Source: Desulfopila sp. IMCC35006
GTDB taxonomy: Bacteria > Desulfobacterota > Desulfobulbia > Desulfobulbales > Desulfocapsaceae
Assembly: GCF_005116645.1 (NCBI RefSeq)
Contig: NZ_SWCM01000004.1
Span: forward strand, 62,001 to 126,000
DNA: 64,000 bases
Reading direction: 5' to 3'
Shown: one piece after another, positions 1 to 8,700 of the stretch
How positions within the stretch are numbered: the first letter of the stretch is position 1
Layout of the letters: each line of letters starts with the position of its first letter
Notes under the pieces: generated by a model
What the model was told of the DNA's origin: nothing
The model's database searches: none
The model's input: only the letters and a program-made list of their open reading frames with translations
Translations under genes and position numbers: made by a program

Positions 1-351
1 TTCGATACGGTGAAAAACATCAATCGCCTGCATGGAAAAATTACCGGCGCACCGGCGGCAGAAGATATACGTTTTCTGAAGAATGCGACTGCTCTTTTGA
101 AAAAACTCGCCGCAATTATGGGCTTGTTGACCGAAGACGCCCAAAGCTTTCTTGCCGCCAGAAGAGAAAAACGCATTGCCGACAGCGATATTGACGCCTC
201 GGCTATCGACGCCCTGATCGCCGAACGATACCAGTGCCGGCTTGACAAAAACTGGGCAAGAAGCGATCAGATCAGAGACGAGCTGCTGGCCAGAAACATA
301 GAGTTATGCGATGGCCCCGAGGGCACAACCTGGTCAGTTAAAAGCAAGTAG
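1..351 (+). CDS. cysS: Cysteinyl-tRNA synthetase, C-terminal fragment (5' end outside the window)
   Basis: The frame is open from the first base, so this is the last 116 codons of a longer gene. The visible part is the helical anticodon-binding end of cysteinyl-tRNA synthetase, which charges tRNA-Cys in the cytoplasm. The typical IDALIAER...ARSDQIRDEL segment is followed by the usual ending in which the enzyme recognises a DGPEGTTW stretch. The catalytic Rossmann domain and its HIGH and KMSKS motifs lie upstream of the window. The gene belongs to the host chromosome. It is followed after 25 bp by the amrB-like gene, so the two may be co-transcribed. The identification rests on the C-terminal signature only. 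Confidence 0.85.
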   Translation, partial: FDTVKNINRLHGKITGAPAAEDIRFLKNATALLKKLAAIMGLLTEDAQSFLAARREKRIADSDIDASAIDALIAERYQCRLDKNWARSDQIRDELLARNIELCDGPEGTTWSVKSK

Positions 352-376
352 TTAACTCAACAAGAGGGAGACGACG

Positions 377-1180
377 ATGAGACACCCTGCTGTTGCCGAC
401 CGCTTCTATCCTGGATCCCCCAAAGCACTTTCGAGAACAATTTCTGAATTATTTCCTGTTTCAGAAAAGACCAAAAAAAGCAAGGCGCTGGCCGTTGTCT
501 CTCCCCATGCCGGCTATGTCTATTCAGGTGCGCTGGCGGCCGAGACTTTTTCTGCCGTTGAAATACCTGAAACAGTGATCATTCTCGGTCCAAATCACCA
601 TGGCCGGGGAGCTGCCGTGTCTCTTTCGACCGAGACCTGGGACATGCCTTTAGGGGTGGTGCCGGTGGACAAGGGGATCGCCGATCTCCTGCTGGCGTTT
701 TCCAAGCATATAGTATTAGATGAAACAGCACATCAATTCGAGCATTCTCTCGAGGTCCAGGTGCCCTTTCTGCAGATGCTGCAGAAAAACCTGCATATTG
801 TCCCGTTAGTTATCTCGCAGCTTGCCTATCCGCTGTGTGAGGAGATCGCCGGCGCACTGGCCAGGGCCATTAAGGCCAGCAACAAGGAGATACTCATCGT
901 CGCTTCCAGCGATATGAGCCATTACGAACCCAGACAAATCACCGAACGCAAAGACAAATCGGCTTTAGCCTGCATCGAGGCACTTGACCCTCATGCCTTG
1001 TATCGAACCGTCTATGACAATCGCATCTCCATGTGCGGGGTGATACCGGTGGTCATTGCCATACTGGCAGCCAAAGCCTGCGGGGCAAATAAAGCCAGTC
1101 TGGTCGGATATACCGATTCCGGCTATACGTCAGGAGATACAGATCAGGTAGTGGGGTACGCCGGCGTTATTGTCAGCTGA
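377..1180 (+). CDS. amrB: AmmeMemoRadiSam system protein B (MEMO1 family)
   Basis: A 267-residue protein with the full length and layout of the MEMO1 family. It opens with MRHPAVADRFYPG, has the VVSPHAGYVYSG segment near residue 40, the ILGPNHHG motif near residue 70 and the SSDMSHYE motif near residue 178. The His, Asp and Cys positions of the family fold, which is related to class III extradiol dioxygenases, are visible. In bacteria these proteins are usually encoded near a radical-SAM partner and an AMMECR1 protein, and their reaction is not settled. Neither partner is in this window. The start is supported by an AGAGGGAGA ribosome-binding site 7 bp upstream. Host gene. Confidence 0.9.
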   Translation: MRHPAVADRFYPGSPKALSRTISELFPVSEKTKKSKALAVVSPHAGYVYSGALAAETFSAVEIPETVIILGPNHHGRGAAVSLSTETWDMPLGVVPVDKGIADLLLAFSKHIVLDETAHQFEHSLEVQVPFLQMLQKNLHIVPLVISQLAYPLCEEIAGALARAIKASNKEILIVASSDMSHYEPRQITERKDKSALACIEALDPHALYRTVYDNRISMCGVIPVVIAILAAKACGANKASLVGYTDSGYTSGDTDQVVGYAGVIVS

Positions 1181-1246
1181 AATTTGCTTGACAGGTCGGC
1201 CAAAATCTTTTATAAACTCGCACCACTGCATCAATGCACCAAATGC

Positions 1247-1320
1247 TGGGGGATGGTCTAATGGTAAGGCAGCGGACTCTGACTCCGCTTATCAAGGTTC
1301 GAGCCCTTGTCCCCCAGCCA
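1247..1320 (+). tRNA. tRNA-Gln (anticodon CUG), CCA encoded; island integration target
   Basis: The cloverleaf is visible by eye. The acceptor stem TGGGGGA pairs with TCCCCCA, and the anticodon stem GCGGA/TCCGC encloses the loop CTCTGAC, giving anticodon CUG. The T-arm carries GGTTCGAGCC, the discriminator base is G, and CCA is encoded at 1318-1320. The 3' 51 bases (1270-1320) recur exactly at 61557-61607, so the gene was split by integration and rebuilt by sequence carried on the island. The tRNA stays complete and presumably functional. Confidence 0.95.
1270..1320 (+). repeat. attL: 51-bp direct repeat within tRNA-Gln
   Basis: Identical over 51 bp to 61557-61607; the bases just outside differ (G versus T on the left). 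Similarity continues imperfectly for another 25 bp beyond the CCA, into a terminator. This is the left boundary of the island. Confidence 0.93.
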
Positions 1321-1329
1321 TGAAATTTC

Positions 1330-1370
1330 AAGCACTTGTCGGTCTCTTCTGATAAGTGCTTTTTTATTTT
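1330..1370 (+). terminator. Rho-independent terminator behind tRNA-Gln (island-borne copy)
   Basis: AGCACTT (1331-1337) pairs with AAGTGCT (1354-1360) and a T-rich tail follows. A different but similar hairpin lies after the right repeat (61618-61653). By position this left copy came with the island and replaces the native terminator of the tRNA gene. Confidence 0.75.
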
Positions 1371-1379
1371 CTTTATTTT

Positions 1380-1398
1380 GTCCCGCTCCTGTCCCGCC
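1380..1398 (+). repeat. Left putative integrase arm-type site
   Basis: A 19-bp sequence made of two GTCCCGC units in an 11-bp step. The same 19 bp occurs at 61413-61431, just inside the right end. Paired short repeats flanking the core on both arms are what tyrosine recombinases of this kind bind. The assignment to the integrase is inference. Confidence 0.5.
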
Positions 1399-1718
1399 CT
1401 ATTTTTTTCCAATTAGAAGTGTTCAATCCATAATTGTCTGAACCTAGCTTAGCGTTTTGTGAACTTTGCTGGAGTATATTTTTTTTCGCCAGTCAATAGG
1501 ATGGCATGTTTGCTGTAAATTCATAAATGATCAATATTCTATTTTTTATTTATTTTTTTGAGTTACAATCTGTTGGAAATATCTTTACTCTGGAATACCT
1601 CTATCAAGGTCACAAAAGCGATGCCGATTTTCTGTATAACATCCAGTTTGGGGTGATATAGAGATCAGCAGAGTCACTTAGATCTTTGAAAAACATATTT
1701 AGTTCACGAGAGATCAAG
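1399..1718. other. AT-rich intergenic DNA, no gene seen
   Basis: About 320 bp with long T/A runs near 1540-1560 and no supported reading frame. It must hold the promoter for the gene at 1719 if that gene is expressed, but no convincing -35/-10 pair was picked out. Confidence 0.5.
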
Positions 1719-2135
1719 ATGTCCAAAATGAACTGGGATAAAGCTAATAAGGGGTATAAAATATCACAATATGGTTCTGAAAGAATCGAACCTGAACAGA
1801 GCTCTTCAAAAGCAAAAGATAAATTTAGAAACAAGAAGGTAAGCAAAAGATTTATCAGAGTTTGCCCCTATTGTAAGAAAAATTTTAGAGGCAATGACCT
1901 TGAGTCGCACATCAAAAATAATCATGAAAAGGAAGTTCAAGAAGAGAAAAGGCGAATAAAAAGCGGTCAACCCAAAAAGATAACAAGCACTGTTGCAATA
2001 ATTCGCTCAGAGATAAGATTTAAAACGAAAACTGTTATAAAAGTGAAATGTAAATATTGTAAGGAAATGTTGATAGATGACGAAAATGTTATTCGTTCAC
2101 ATAATGAAAACCATCATCCTTCGATAAAAAGCTAA
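1719..2135 (+). CDS. Small basic protein with two C2H2-like zinc-finger motifs
   Basis: A 138-residue lysine-rich protein when started at the ATG at 1719; a longer TTG start at 1686 is possible but less likely, and a GAGAG sequence lies just upstream of the ATG. Two CxxC(x12-14)HxxxxH-type motifs are visible: CPYCKKNF...SHIKNNH near residues 49-69, and CKYCKEML...SHNENHH close to the C-terminus. Such fingers usually bind nucleic acid or protein. The family was not recognised. The stop codon lies 8 bp before the attC-like site at 2144, the arrangement of an integron gene cassette. Base composition is strikingly AT-rich compared with the host genes, consistent with transfer. Confidence 0.65.
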   Translation: MSKMNWDKANKGYKISQYGSERIEPEQSSSKAKDKFRNKKVSKRFIRVCPYCKKNFRGNDLESHIKNNHEKEVQEEKRRIKSGQPKKITSTVAIIRSEIRFKTKTVIKVKCKYCKEMLIDDENVIRSHNENHHPSIKS

Positions 2136-2143
2136 AAAATTTT

Positions 2144-2217
2144 ATCTAACCAGCCAGTCCTGCCTGCACCGGGAAGGCTCGGTTTGTGGCCCGGTGCGGC
2201 TGACCAGCACGTTAGGT
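2144..2217 (+). repeat. Integron attC site (59-base-element type)
   Basis: Inverse core ATCTAAC (2144-2150, fits RYYYAAC) and core GTTAGGT (2211-2217, fits GTTRRRY) bound a 74-bp imperfect palindrome. The inner arms include GCACCGGG and CCCGGTGC, with unpaired bases between the arms. It follows the stop of the preceding gene by 8 bp, and the next gene starts 11 bp after it, as at a cassette junction. No integron integrase gene is in the window. Confidence 0.72.
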
Positions 2218-2228
2218 GCTAGGAAACT

Positions 2229-2984
2229 ATGTTACATAAATTTTGGTCTACCGCTCCCGTACGAGGCTTGCATCCCGACGACATAAAATTTGTGGATAGC
2301 GACAACTGCCTGCAATGGTCTCTGAAGGAAGCTCGACAAAATGCGAGTACTTTCGCGGATGAGAAATCTCTCCACACGAAACTTCACATCAATCTGCACC
2401 CGCAACCTTTTGTCGGCAACCTAGATGAATCGTTCGTTTACATCCTCTTTGGCAATCCAGGGTTTGTAATACCTGACTATCAAGATGAACTATCAAATGC
2501 AGTTCATGCTGCTGCTTGTGCAATGAACTTGCGAAAAGCTGGGCAGGGCTTTTACCCTCTTCTCCCTGGATCTGCCGGGACAGGCGCAGCCAACTACTGG
2601 AATTCACGGTTTAAAAATCTCTTGTTAGCGCTAACGCACTTCCTCGACATAAGTATTGCCGCAGCGAGAAAGCTTGTCATCCAACGCGTCCCTTTACTTG
2701 AGGCGGGCGCTTACCACTCAATGAAGTCCCCTGGCGAGTGGTGTGATTCGTTGCCATCAAGCAGAGTCACAAGGTCATACGTTCATCAAGTGCTACTTCC
2801 CAAAGCACGCAAAGGCGAGGTGCTCATCTTTGTCTGGCGGAGGGCTACTTTCTGGGGTATTCCAACAGGGATACGAGGAGTCATCTCCCGTCCACCAAAA
2901 AAGGCGCAGTTGAAAAACATTACTGCCCTAGAGCGAGAAGAAATCACTCAGTTTCTGGCTCAGCGGGTTCAATGTGACTCATAA
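2229..2984 (+). CDS. Conserved-looking hypothetical protein, probable cassette gene
   Basis: A 251-residue soluble protein of unknown function, starting 11 bp after the attC core with AGGAAA just before the ATG. Visible landmarks are an early HINLHPQPFVG stretch, a central VYILFGNPGF segment, and a basic C-terminal half with LVFVWRR-like strands. The strand-then-NPGF pattern loosely recalls the active-site loop of uracil-DNA-glycosylase-fold proteins, but that is a weak resemblance and not an assignment. No signal peptide or membrane segment is seen. Its place behind an attC site suggests it was captured as a gene cassette. No canonical attC follows it; only an imperfect inverted repeat does. 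Confidence 0.6.
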   Translation: MLHKFWSTAPVRGLHPDDIKFVDSDNCLQWSLKEARQNASTFADEKSLHTKLHINLHPQPFVGNLDESFVYILFGNPGFVIPDYQDELSNAVHAAACAMNLRKAGQGFYPLLPGSAGTGAANYWNSRFKNLLLALTHFLDISIAAARKLVIQRVPLLEAGAYHSMKSPGEWCDSLPSSRVTRSYVHQVLLPKARKGEVLIFVWRRATFWGIPTGIRGVISRPPKKAQLKNITALEREEITQFLAQRVQCDS

Positions 2985-2994
2985 CCTGTCGATA

Positions 2995-3051
2995 AACCTG
3001 TCCGGAATAAAGCTCGGGCTTAAAATCTGCTAGTCCCTCGGCCGGCAGGTT
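2995..3051. repeat. Imperfect inverted repeat after the 2229 gene
   Basis: AACCTGTCCGG (2995-3005) faces CCGGCAGGTT (3042-3051), a 10-bp stem with one bulged T. It sits where a cassette attC would be, but the core does not fit GTTRRRY. It could be a decayed attC or an RNA hairpin. Confidence 0.4.
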
Positions 3052-3091
3052 ATTTCACCGCTATAAAAAAGAGAAAATCAGAGGGAGAATC

Positions 3092-4066
3092 ATGTTGGTA
3101 TGTGATAAATGTGGTGCAGGAATAAATGAGGGATCGAAGTTTTGTCCTCAGTGCGGCGATCCGGTTACTGAAGCAGATCGGGTAACTGTTCCAGTAACCG
3201 AGTCACAGGTGGCAAACGTAGAAATATCGTTTGGTCAAAGCTCCTCACCCAACTTCAACAAAGCCGTTGAGATTTGCAAAAATATACCTTCTTACTCAGT
3301 GACAGGAGAAGGAAAGCTGGCCCAACATAAACTTTCACTTCCAATTACAGAAGTCGATTTGATTGTTAATCTATTTGATTTGGTTGGTAGTTGGAAGTCA
3401 TCTCAAATGCTCATAAATGGACATGCTGCCACTAAGAAAGATTTAACTTATTTCGGTGTTGGCTGCTACAGAAGCAGACAAAAAGCATATAAACCGGAGC
3501 AGTTCTGTTTTGGTGAAAAAGAATATGAAGCAAATATTTGGGGGTGTAAAAGGCTAAACATGCCTGTCAATGAATGGGGAGGCGGCTGGCTTGACCATGG
3601 TCAATTTGATAAATCAGGAGTTTGGCACTTCGATAAAAACCGTATCAAGCACGAATTAGAACTCACTTTAAAAGAAAACGAATTATGTCCAGTTTTAGAC
3701 AGAAAGCGAGTTCTTGAAACACTAGAAAAACTCCCCGATAGCATTAACCCAAAAAAAGATGTTAACTGGCAATATAGAACAAGCCTTGAAGAGATAAATG
3801 GAGAGTACAAAGAAGTAGCTGTTGGGGTAAAACCTATTATTAAGAAAATCAATAGGTATGTTATCGGTGGCTTTAAACCAAGCTGGGAAATATCCGAGTC
3901 AGAAACTCGGTCAAGTAATGAACACGTAATCAAAGTAAATCTTCAGCTTGAAGATGAGGCGCCAAAGCAGCGAAAGCCAGCCAGCCAAAAGAAAAAAAGC
4001 AACCCGTCATCGACAATCTGGCTAGTTATCGGTGCAATCGTGGTTCTGTATTTATTGTTTAAGTGA
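3092..4066 (+). CDS. Zinc-ribbon protein with C-terminal membrane anchor
   Basis: A 324-residue protein. Residues 4-22 hold a zinc ribbon (CDKCGAGI...FCPQCG). A long middle part of unknown fold follows, then a lysine-rich linker, and residues about 305-323 form a hydrophobic tail anchor (IWLVIGAIVVLYLLF). Zinc-ribbon heads with tail anchors are common in bacterial proteins that sit at the inner membrane, and function cannot be read from this layout. The start is supported by GAGGGAGAA before the ATG. It is the third small + strand gene in a row at the island's left end, and a strong hairpin follows it at 4084-4113. Confidence 0.7.
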   Translation: MLVCDKCGAGINEGSKFCPQCGDPVTEADRVTVPVTESQVANVEISFGQSSSPNFNKAVEICKNIPSYSVTGEGKLAQHKLSLPITEVDLIVNLFDLVGSWKSSQMLINGHAATKKDLTYFGVGCYRSRQKAYKPEQFCFGEKEYEANIWGCKRLNMPVNEWGGGWLDHGQFDKSGVWHFDKNRIKHELELTLKENELCPVLDRKRVLETLEKLPDSINPKKDVNWQYRTSLEEINGEYKEVAVGVKPIIKKINRYVIGGFKPSWEISESETRSSNEHVIKVNLQLEDEAPKQRKPASQKKKSNPSSTIWLVIGAIVVLYLLFK

Positions 4067-4083
4067 CTAATTCTCTAACAATC

Positions 4084-4113
4084 ACGCCCACTCTGGCATT
4101 AAAGAGTGGGCGT
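4084..4113 (+). terminator. Strong hairpin after the zinc-ribbon gene
   Basis: An 11-bp perfect stem (ACGCCCACTCT / AGAGTGGGCGT) with an 8-base loop, 17 bp after the stop codon. A T-run is missing (TACTTG follows), so termination is likely but not textbook. Confidence 0.55.
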
Positions 4114-4125
4114 TACTTGCAGTTA

Positions 4126-4143
4126 TCAAAAGTCCATATAGCT
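4126..4143 (+). repeat. 18-bp direct repeat, copy 1
   Basis: TCAAAAGTCCATATAGCT occurs here and again, perfectly and in the same orientation, at 20507-20524. Both copies lie in intergenic DNA. The two copies bracket the TIR-like gene, the whole chaperone-Hachiman operon and the IS110 element. Confidence 0.7.
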
Positions 4144-4276
4144 CCTATTTACCCGGAAACACGTTGGAAATTTATGACCTTTGAAAAATTCTTGATAAGG
4201 TCTGTGGAATATTTCAAGTAACTTGTAAGGGCACATATCAGCCTGGAAGGTTGTAAATAAGATAAGAGGAGTCGTT

Positions 4277-5212
4277 ATGTTTGGTCCCGCGGAAATGGTG
4301 AAGGGCGATTTGCAGGGACAGGAAAAAATAAAGATGGTTGCAGTCCTTCAATCCCTTACAGACATCACCAGACAAACCTGTCCTCAATATGAAATAGGGG
4401 CTGGCCAAGTCCCTTTTGCAAGGCTTGTCAACTTTCTGGTTGTTCTAAATCCTGATCTCATTCATCTTGTTGTCGATGATAAAACCATTGGTGGGGTTCC
4501 TGAACACATATATTGGGACCGTCGCCTCCAAACACCGGTTCTACCATTAGATGCAGTTGTTAATTGGTCCGCGCAAGAGTTTGGCTTCAAAAAACCGCTA
4601 GGAATATCACTCCCCCTGGCTGTCTTAAATGACGACAATGTTCAGCGCCGTGCAATCATCACTTCGATTGCTCGTCAACTTTGTGAGCAATTTGCCCAAC
4701 GTGCATTAATTCACAGATTGCAACTCCCTAAAGGCTATGAACATTTTTCAAGATACCTTCCCACTTTCTTGGCCGATTACCCGGACATCGATAATAACAT
4801 TTTCCTAATGATGAGATTTCGAGGCGGAGACCAATATACAGAGATCCATAGCGCGATAAAATCAGAATTATCAAAATTCGGCCTAAGGGTGCTCAGAGCT
4901 GACGATAAAGATTATACAGGTGACTTGTGGGAGAATGTTTGTCTATACATGCTTGGCTCAAGGTACGGCGTTGCTGTCTTTGAGGAAATAGACTTACGTG
5001 AGTTTAATCCAAATGTGGCGTTGGAATTGGGTTTTATGACTGCACAAAGCAAGCGATGCCTGTTATTGAAAGACCAACGCATGCCCAAACTACCAACAGA
5101 TATTGTAGGAAAACTATACAAAGAATTCGACACCTATAACATAACTAAGACAGTAACACCTGCCGTCCAAAAATGGTGTACTGATATTGGCCTCTCACTT
5201 CTTAAGCACTGA
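4277..5212 (+). CDS. Protein with TIR/nucleoside-deoxyribosyltransferase-like C-terminal domain
   Basis: A 311-residue protein. The N-terminal half (about 1-165) is unrecognised. The C-terminal part (about 170-300) starts with a hydrophobic strand and FRGGDQY, continues with DLWENV and an FNPNVALELGFM helix, and then has a KRCLLLKDQ strand. The conserved Asn and Glu in the helix and this strand order are typical of the TIR-like/2-deoxyribosyltransferase-like fold. In defence proteins this fold often acts on NAD or nucleotides, or senses a nucleotide signal. The start has AGAGGAG upstream. It stands alone on the + strand, back to back with the end of the Hachiman-like operon. An effector role in abortive infection is inference. 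Confidence 0.6.
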   Translation: MFGPAEMVKGDLQGQEKIKMVAVLQSLTDITRQTCPQYEIGAGQVPFARLVNFLVVLNPDLIHLVVDDKTIGGVPEHIYWDRRLQTPVLPLDAVVNWSAQEFGFKKPLGISLPLAVLNDDNVQRRAIITSIARQLCEQFAQRALIHRLQLPKGYEHFSRYLPTFLADYPDIDNNIFLMMRFRGGDQYTEIHSAIKSELSKFGLRVLRADDKDYTGDLWENVCLYMLGSRYGVAVFEEIDLREFNPNVALELGFMTAQSKRCLLLKDQRMPKLPTDIVGKLYKEFDTYNITKTVTPAVQKWCTDIGLSLLKH

Positions 5213-5721
5213 TCGGGAACTTAGGGAAAGGGTTGTATCGTTGCTTGACTCATCTCGTCTATGAAATGTTGACTAGGAGGTCGATTTCGCAAAAGTCGCG
5301 ACATCTCCTATCGATTTTGACTATTCCACCTCATAAAAATTTCTTCAATTTCTGCGATTTTCAGTTAGTATCTTACATGGTGCCTAACGTTTCTGTCGCA
5401 ACGACCAACAAATATTCTCTGGAATAATCTTAATCCATTACATGCTCCATTATGAGCATGTTTTAGGATAAGGTTCAAGTGCGATCTGCACAGGAAATAT
5501 CTTAATCTGAGGTAACTCAACAAACTGTTGATATTGTGCTTAACTATTACAAATAAGTACTTATTCTTTTTCTCTGCCTCTGATTATTCGGGTATTACTG
5601 TTAGCTGCAGCAGATATCCTCCGGTGACTGGCACTCGATCAGGCTGCCGAGAGCGTCTCCGGCGAGCTGGCCAAGGAGGTAGCTCTGGGCGCGAGATAGT
5701 TCGGATCGATGATCTGGATTT
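5213..5721. other. Intergenic region between converging genes, no supported gene
   Basis: About 510 bp between the stop of the + strand TIR-like gene and the stop of the minus-strand helicase gene. Only the hairpin at 5440-5464 stands out. Short open frames here lack ribosome-binding sites and recognisable protein features. Confidence 0.5.
5440..5464 (+). terminator. Hairpin with T-tail
   Basis: ACATGCTC / GAGCATGT (8-bp perfect stem, 6-base loop) followed by TTTA. It lies 228 bp after the TIR-like gene. The short tail makes it a moderate candidate. Confidence 0.5.
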
Positions 5722-8700
5722 CTACTGCAGGAGTTCATTCATTCGCTCCTGGAAATAGCTTGGGTATTTTTCCATCACCGTATTGGCTCCGTCCCGGTCT
5801 TGTTTCAGCGCCTTCCCGAGATCCTTCTTCTGAGTCGCTGCCAGGTTCAAGGATGCGGCGAGGTCCTGAGAGATGACACGGTCCGAAAAGCCAAGCTCGT
5901 AAAGGGCAATGGTGGTTTCCGTGGGCAGACCATATTTCAGGCGCTTTTGGAAAAGCTGCAGACGATTGATCGGGTCGCCTGTTCCTTCGCGGTCCAGCAT
6001 TTCTACAAATTCACACAATGCACTCACAAGAAGAGCTCCATCATAGGCAAGCCCGCCCTCGCAAATATCAATGATATTTTCGATTTTGACTTTCCTCGGC
6101 CTCTTTCCTTTACCGAGCTTGCATTTATTTTTGTCGGCAATTCGGAAAAGCTCATGAAATGGGGTCCCTGAAATCCACTTCTTCGCAATTTCTTCCAGGA
6201 TGTCCTTCTTGTCGAACTTATTGAAAGCTCTGTTGTGTATATGCTCCGTTATTAACGGCCATATGAGGGCAATAACTTCGTCTCCATTTTGGGCGGCAAT
6301 AAGTTCATCAGCGTTATCTTGTACCCACCCCTCAATCGCCTTGGCATCGTTGACACCATATAATGTTTTACCAAATGCTTTCCGCCGGTTAGCGTCAGTA
6401 ATATTTTCAGATATGTTTTCAGCTAGAAGCTTGAACAATTCTTGAATCTGCTCCCGTTTCTCATCATCAGCTAAGAAGTACGCCAATGTCTGTTCCGCGA
6501 GATCAGCAATGTCTTCTTCCGTCAGCCCATTATCAACAGCATCCCAGTTGGAGAGAAGAAAGCCTTCGATGGAAGCGAGAGTCAGGCTGAAAAATTCGAA
6601 TTGCGGTTTCATCGCATCGACCGTGAACCCGTTTCCACCGTGTTGTTTAGCAATCTTGCCAATAATTTCATTCAGGGAATCCCACCCGGCTATATGAGCT
6701 TTGGCAAAAGACAGGATGTCCCATGTCAGCGTATGATTCTTTTTGTCCTTTGACTTGGTGCGGTCATTCCGAATAACCAGAGGGATCAGTTGAAAGAGGC
6801 TGCTTGCGCATTCCTCTGACTTGGTTGGATCAAGCAGCTCCTTGACTATATCCCACCGCCAGCCGTCTTTTCGGTTGCGTCGCTTGTCATACACAATCGG
6901 GTCTGCAAACAGAATGCTGCCTTCAGTATGCATACCGGCGCGACCCGCTCGGCCAATGAGGTTATGAAAATCCCGAACCTTGATGCGCTCCATGCCCTGG
7001 TAGACACTGGTAACAATGAGGTATCTGATTGGAAGATTTACACCCTGCGCCAGTGTGGAGGTGCAAACAACGAACCGCACGAGGTTTTCACGCATAGCGT
7101 GTTCCACTGAAAGGCGGATGCCATGTGGTGTATTGCCGTGATGAGAAAATATGCCGTGCTCGGCACTCATTGAAGCCGAGGCTTCAGTTCCAAGATTCGC
7201 AACATGGAGGTAATGGAGCCGTGCAACCTCCCTTCGGTCTGAGAATTCTTGTGGGAGTGGAAGCGGAACACCACGATCAATGAATTCCACCGCTTTTTCA
7301 CAGATGCTTGTCGCTGTTGATTTTTTGCCACAGAAGATGGCGATGCTTCCATTAGGGGCCAGTTTTATACCGAGATAGAGTGCAATGGCCTGGCCATCGT
7401 CTTTCTCTGGAAAGTGGCGATCTTTCTGCTCTCTGCCTCTTCTCCCGAGATTGAATCTTTCAATCACCCTCGGAACGAAGAACTCGTTTTGTTCGGCGTC
7501 ACGGCTGTCGACGTACTCGATTCTTCCCAACTGATCGAGCCAGCTCGCGAACCCGACTGACCTGAAAGTCGGAATCAGGGTTGTGCCTTCGACGACATTA
7601 GGCTCGCCGTTGAGCCATTCTCCGACAGCCTCGGCGTTGCTGATAACCGCTGAGATCAACACCTTCTGGGTTCCTTCGGGAATCATGGAGCGCAGTGATG
7701 TTAGGAGCAGCTCGTATGTGATGCCTCGGGTGCCGCTGTCAAACTGGTGGCCTTCATCAAAGACAAGCAACCCAACGTGGGCAGCCAGCTCCGGCGCGTG
7801 CCGAAGGACGTAGACTAGTTTCTCGGGGGTTACAACCAGGATCTGCTGATGACCCAGCAGCTCGGCAATCTCGAAGTCGGTCTGTAGGGCATCGGATAAT
7901 TCATCCACCTTGGTGGGTTCATTGTGGAATGCCTCGACAAGGCTGTTCTTGATCTCATGACACAGCGCCCTGAACGGGGCGATGATGATGGCCAGTGTTA
8001 CGCGGTCAGCCAGAAACGCGCTTCGAAGTATCAGTTCCGTTGCCTTCGTTTTGCCAGCGCTGGTGGGCATTTGAACGATTGCAGACTTGCCTTTGAGAAC
8101 ATCAGCCTTGCCCAAAAGGTGTTGCGCAGGCCAGAGTTCCTTGATGAACGAATCCTTTTGCAGCGCGTGGAGCCATTTGTCGCGGGGCAACCCAGAATAT
8201 GACGGCAAAGCCTTCCAGGCAGAATTTTCGAGCTTTTTCCTCAGAACCGCCACGATCACATCACCAAATAGAAGCTGCCTGGGCGTGCCGAATTCATAGA
8301 CGGCGTCCCTCAATTTCGTGGCCAAATCGAGAAGATTGTCTTCGCCATTCCCATTCTCGAAAAACTGGAGAATCCATTTTGAAATCCCGTCGAGGAATTC
8401 ACCGAATGGTCCGTCAGCTCCATCAAAAAAGGTTCCCAGATCTGCCTGTAACAACCAGAGCAGCAGGTCTTCCAAACCATCGCCATCCAGATCCGGGCAG
8501 TCGCCATCAATGCGCTTCGCCAATACCGACGCGCTTCCCGGCAGATCGCACAGGTAATAGGAGGCAGAGCCAAGAAGCACGAGGTATGCATCAAGTGTCT
8601 CGTTCAGCTTTGATTGGAGATAGGAATCGAAAAAACGGGCAGAGAAAAGCAGATTGGTTCTCAACTCCGAGAGGGAGCCGAGATCTGGCTCCTCCCGGTT

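Noticed and set aside
1173-1412. Reading frame on the minus strand over the tRNA-Gln gene
   Set aside because: It covers the tRNA and its terminator in antisense and has no ribosome-binding site. It is a chance frame.
2981-3060. Second attC site
   Set aside because: The inverted repeat has a bulged base like an attC, but the expected GTTRRRY core reads GTTATTT and the inverse core does not fit. Kept only as an imperfect inverted repeat.
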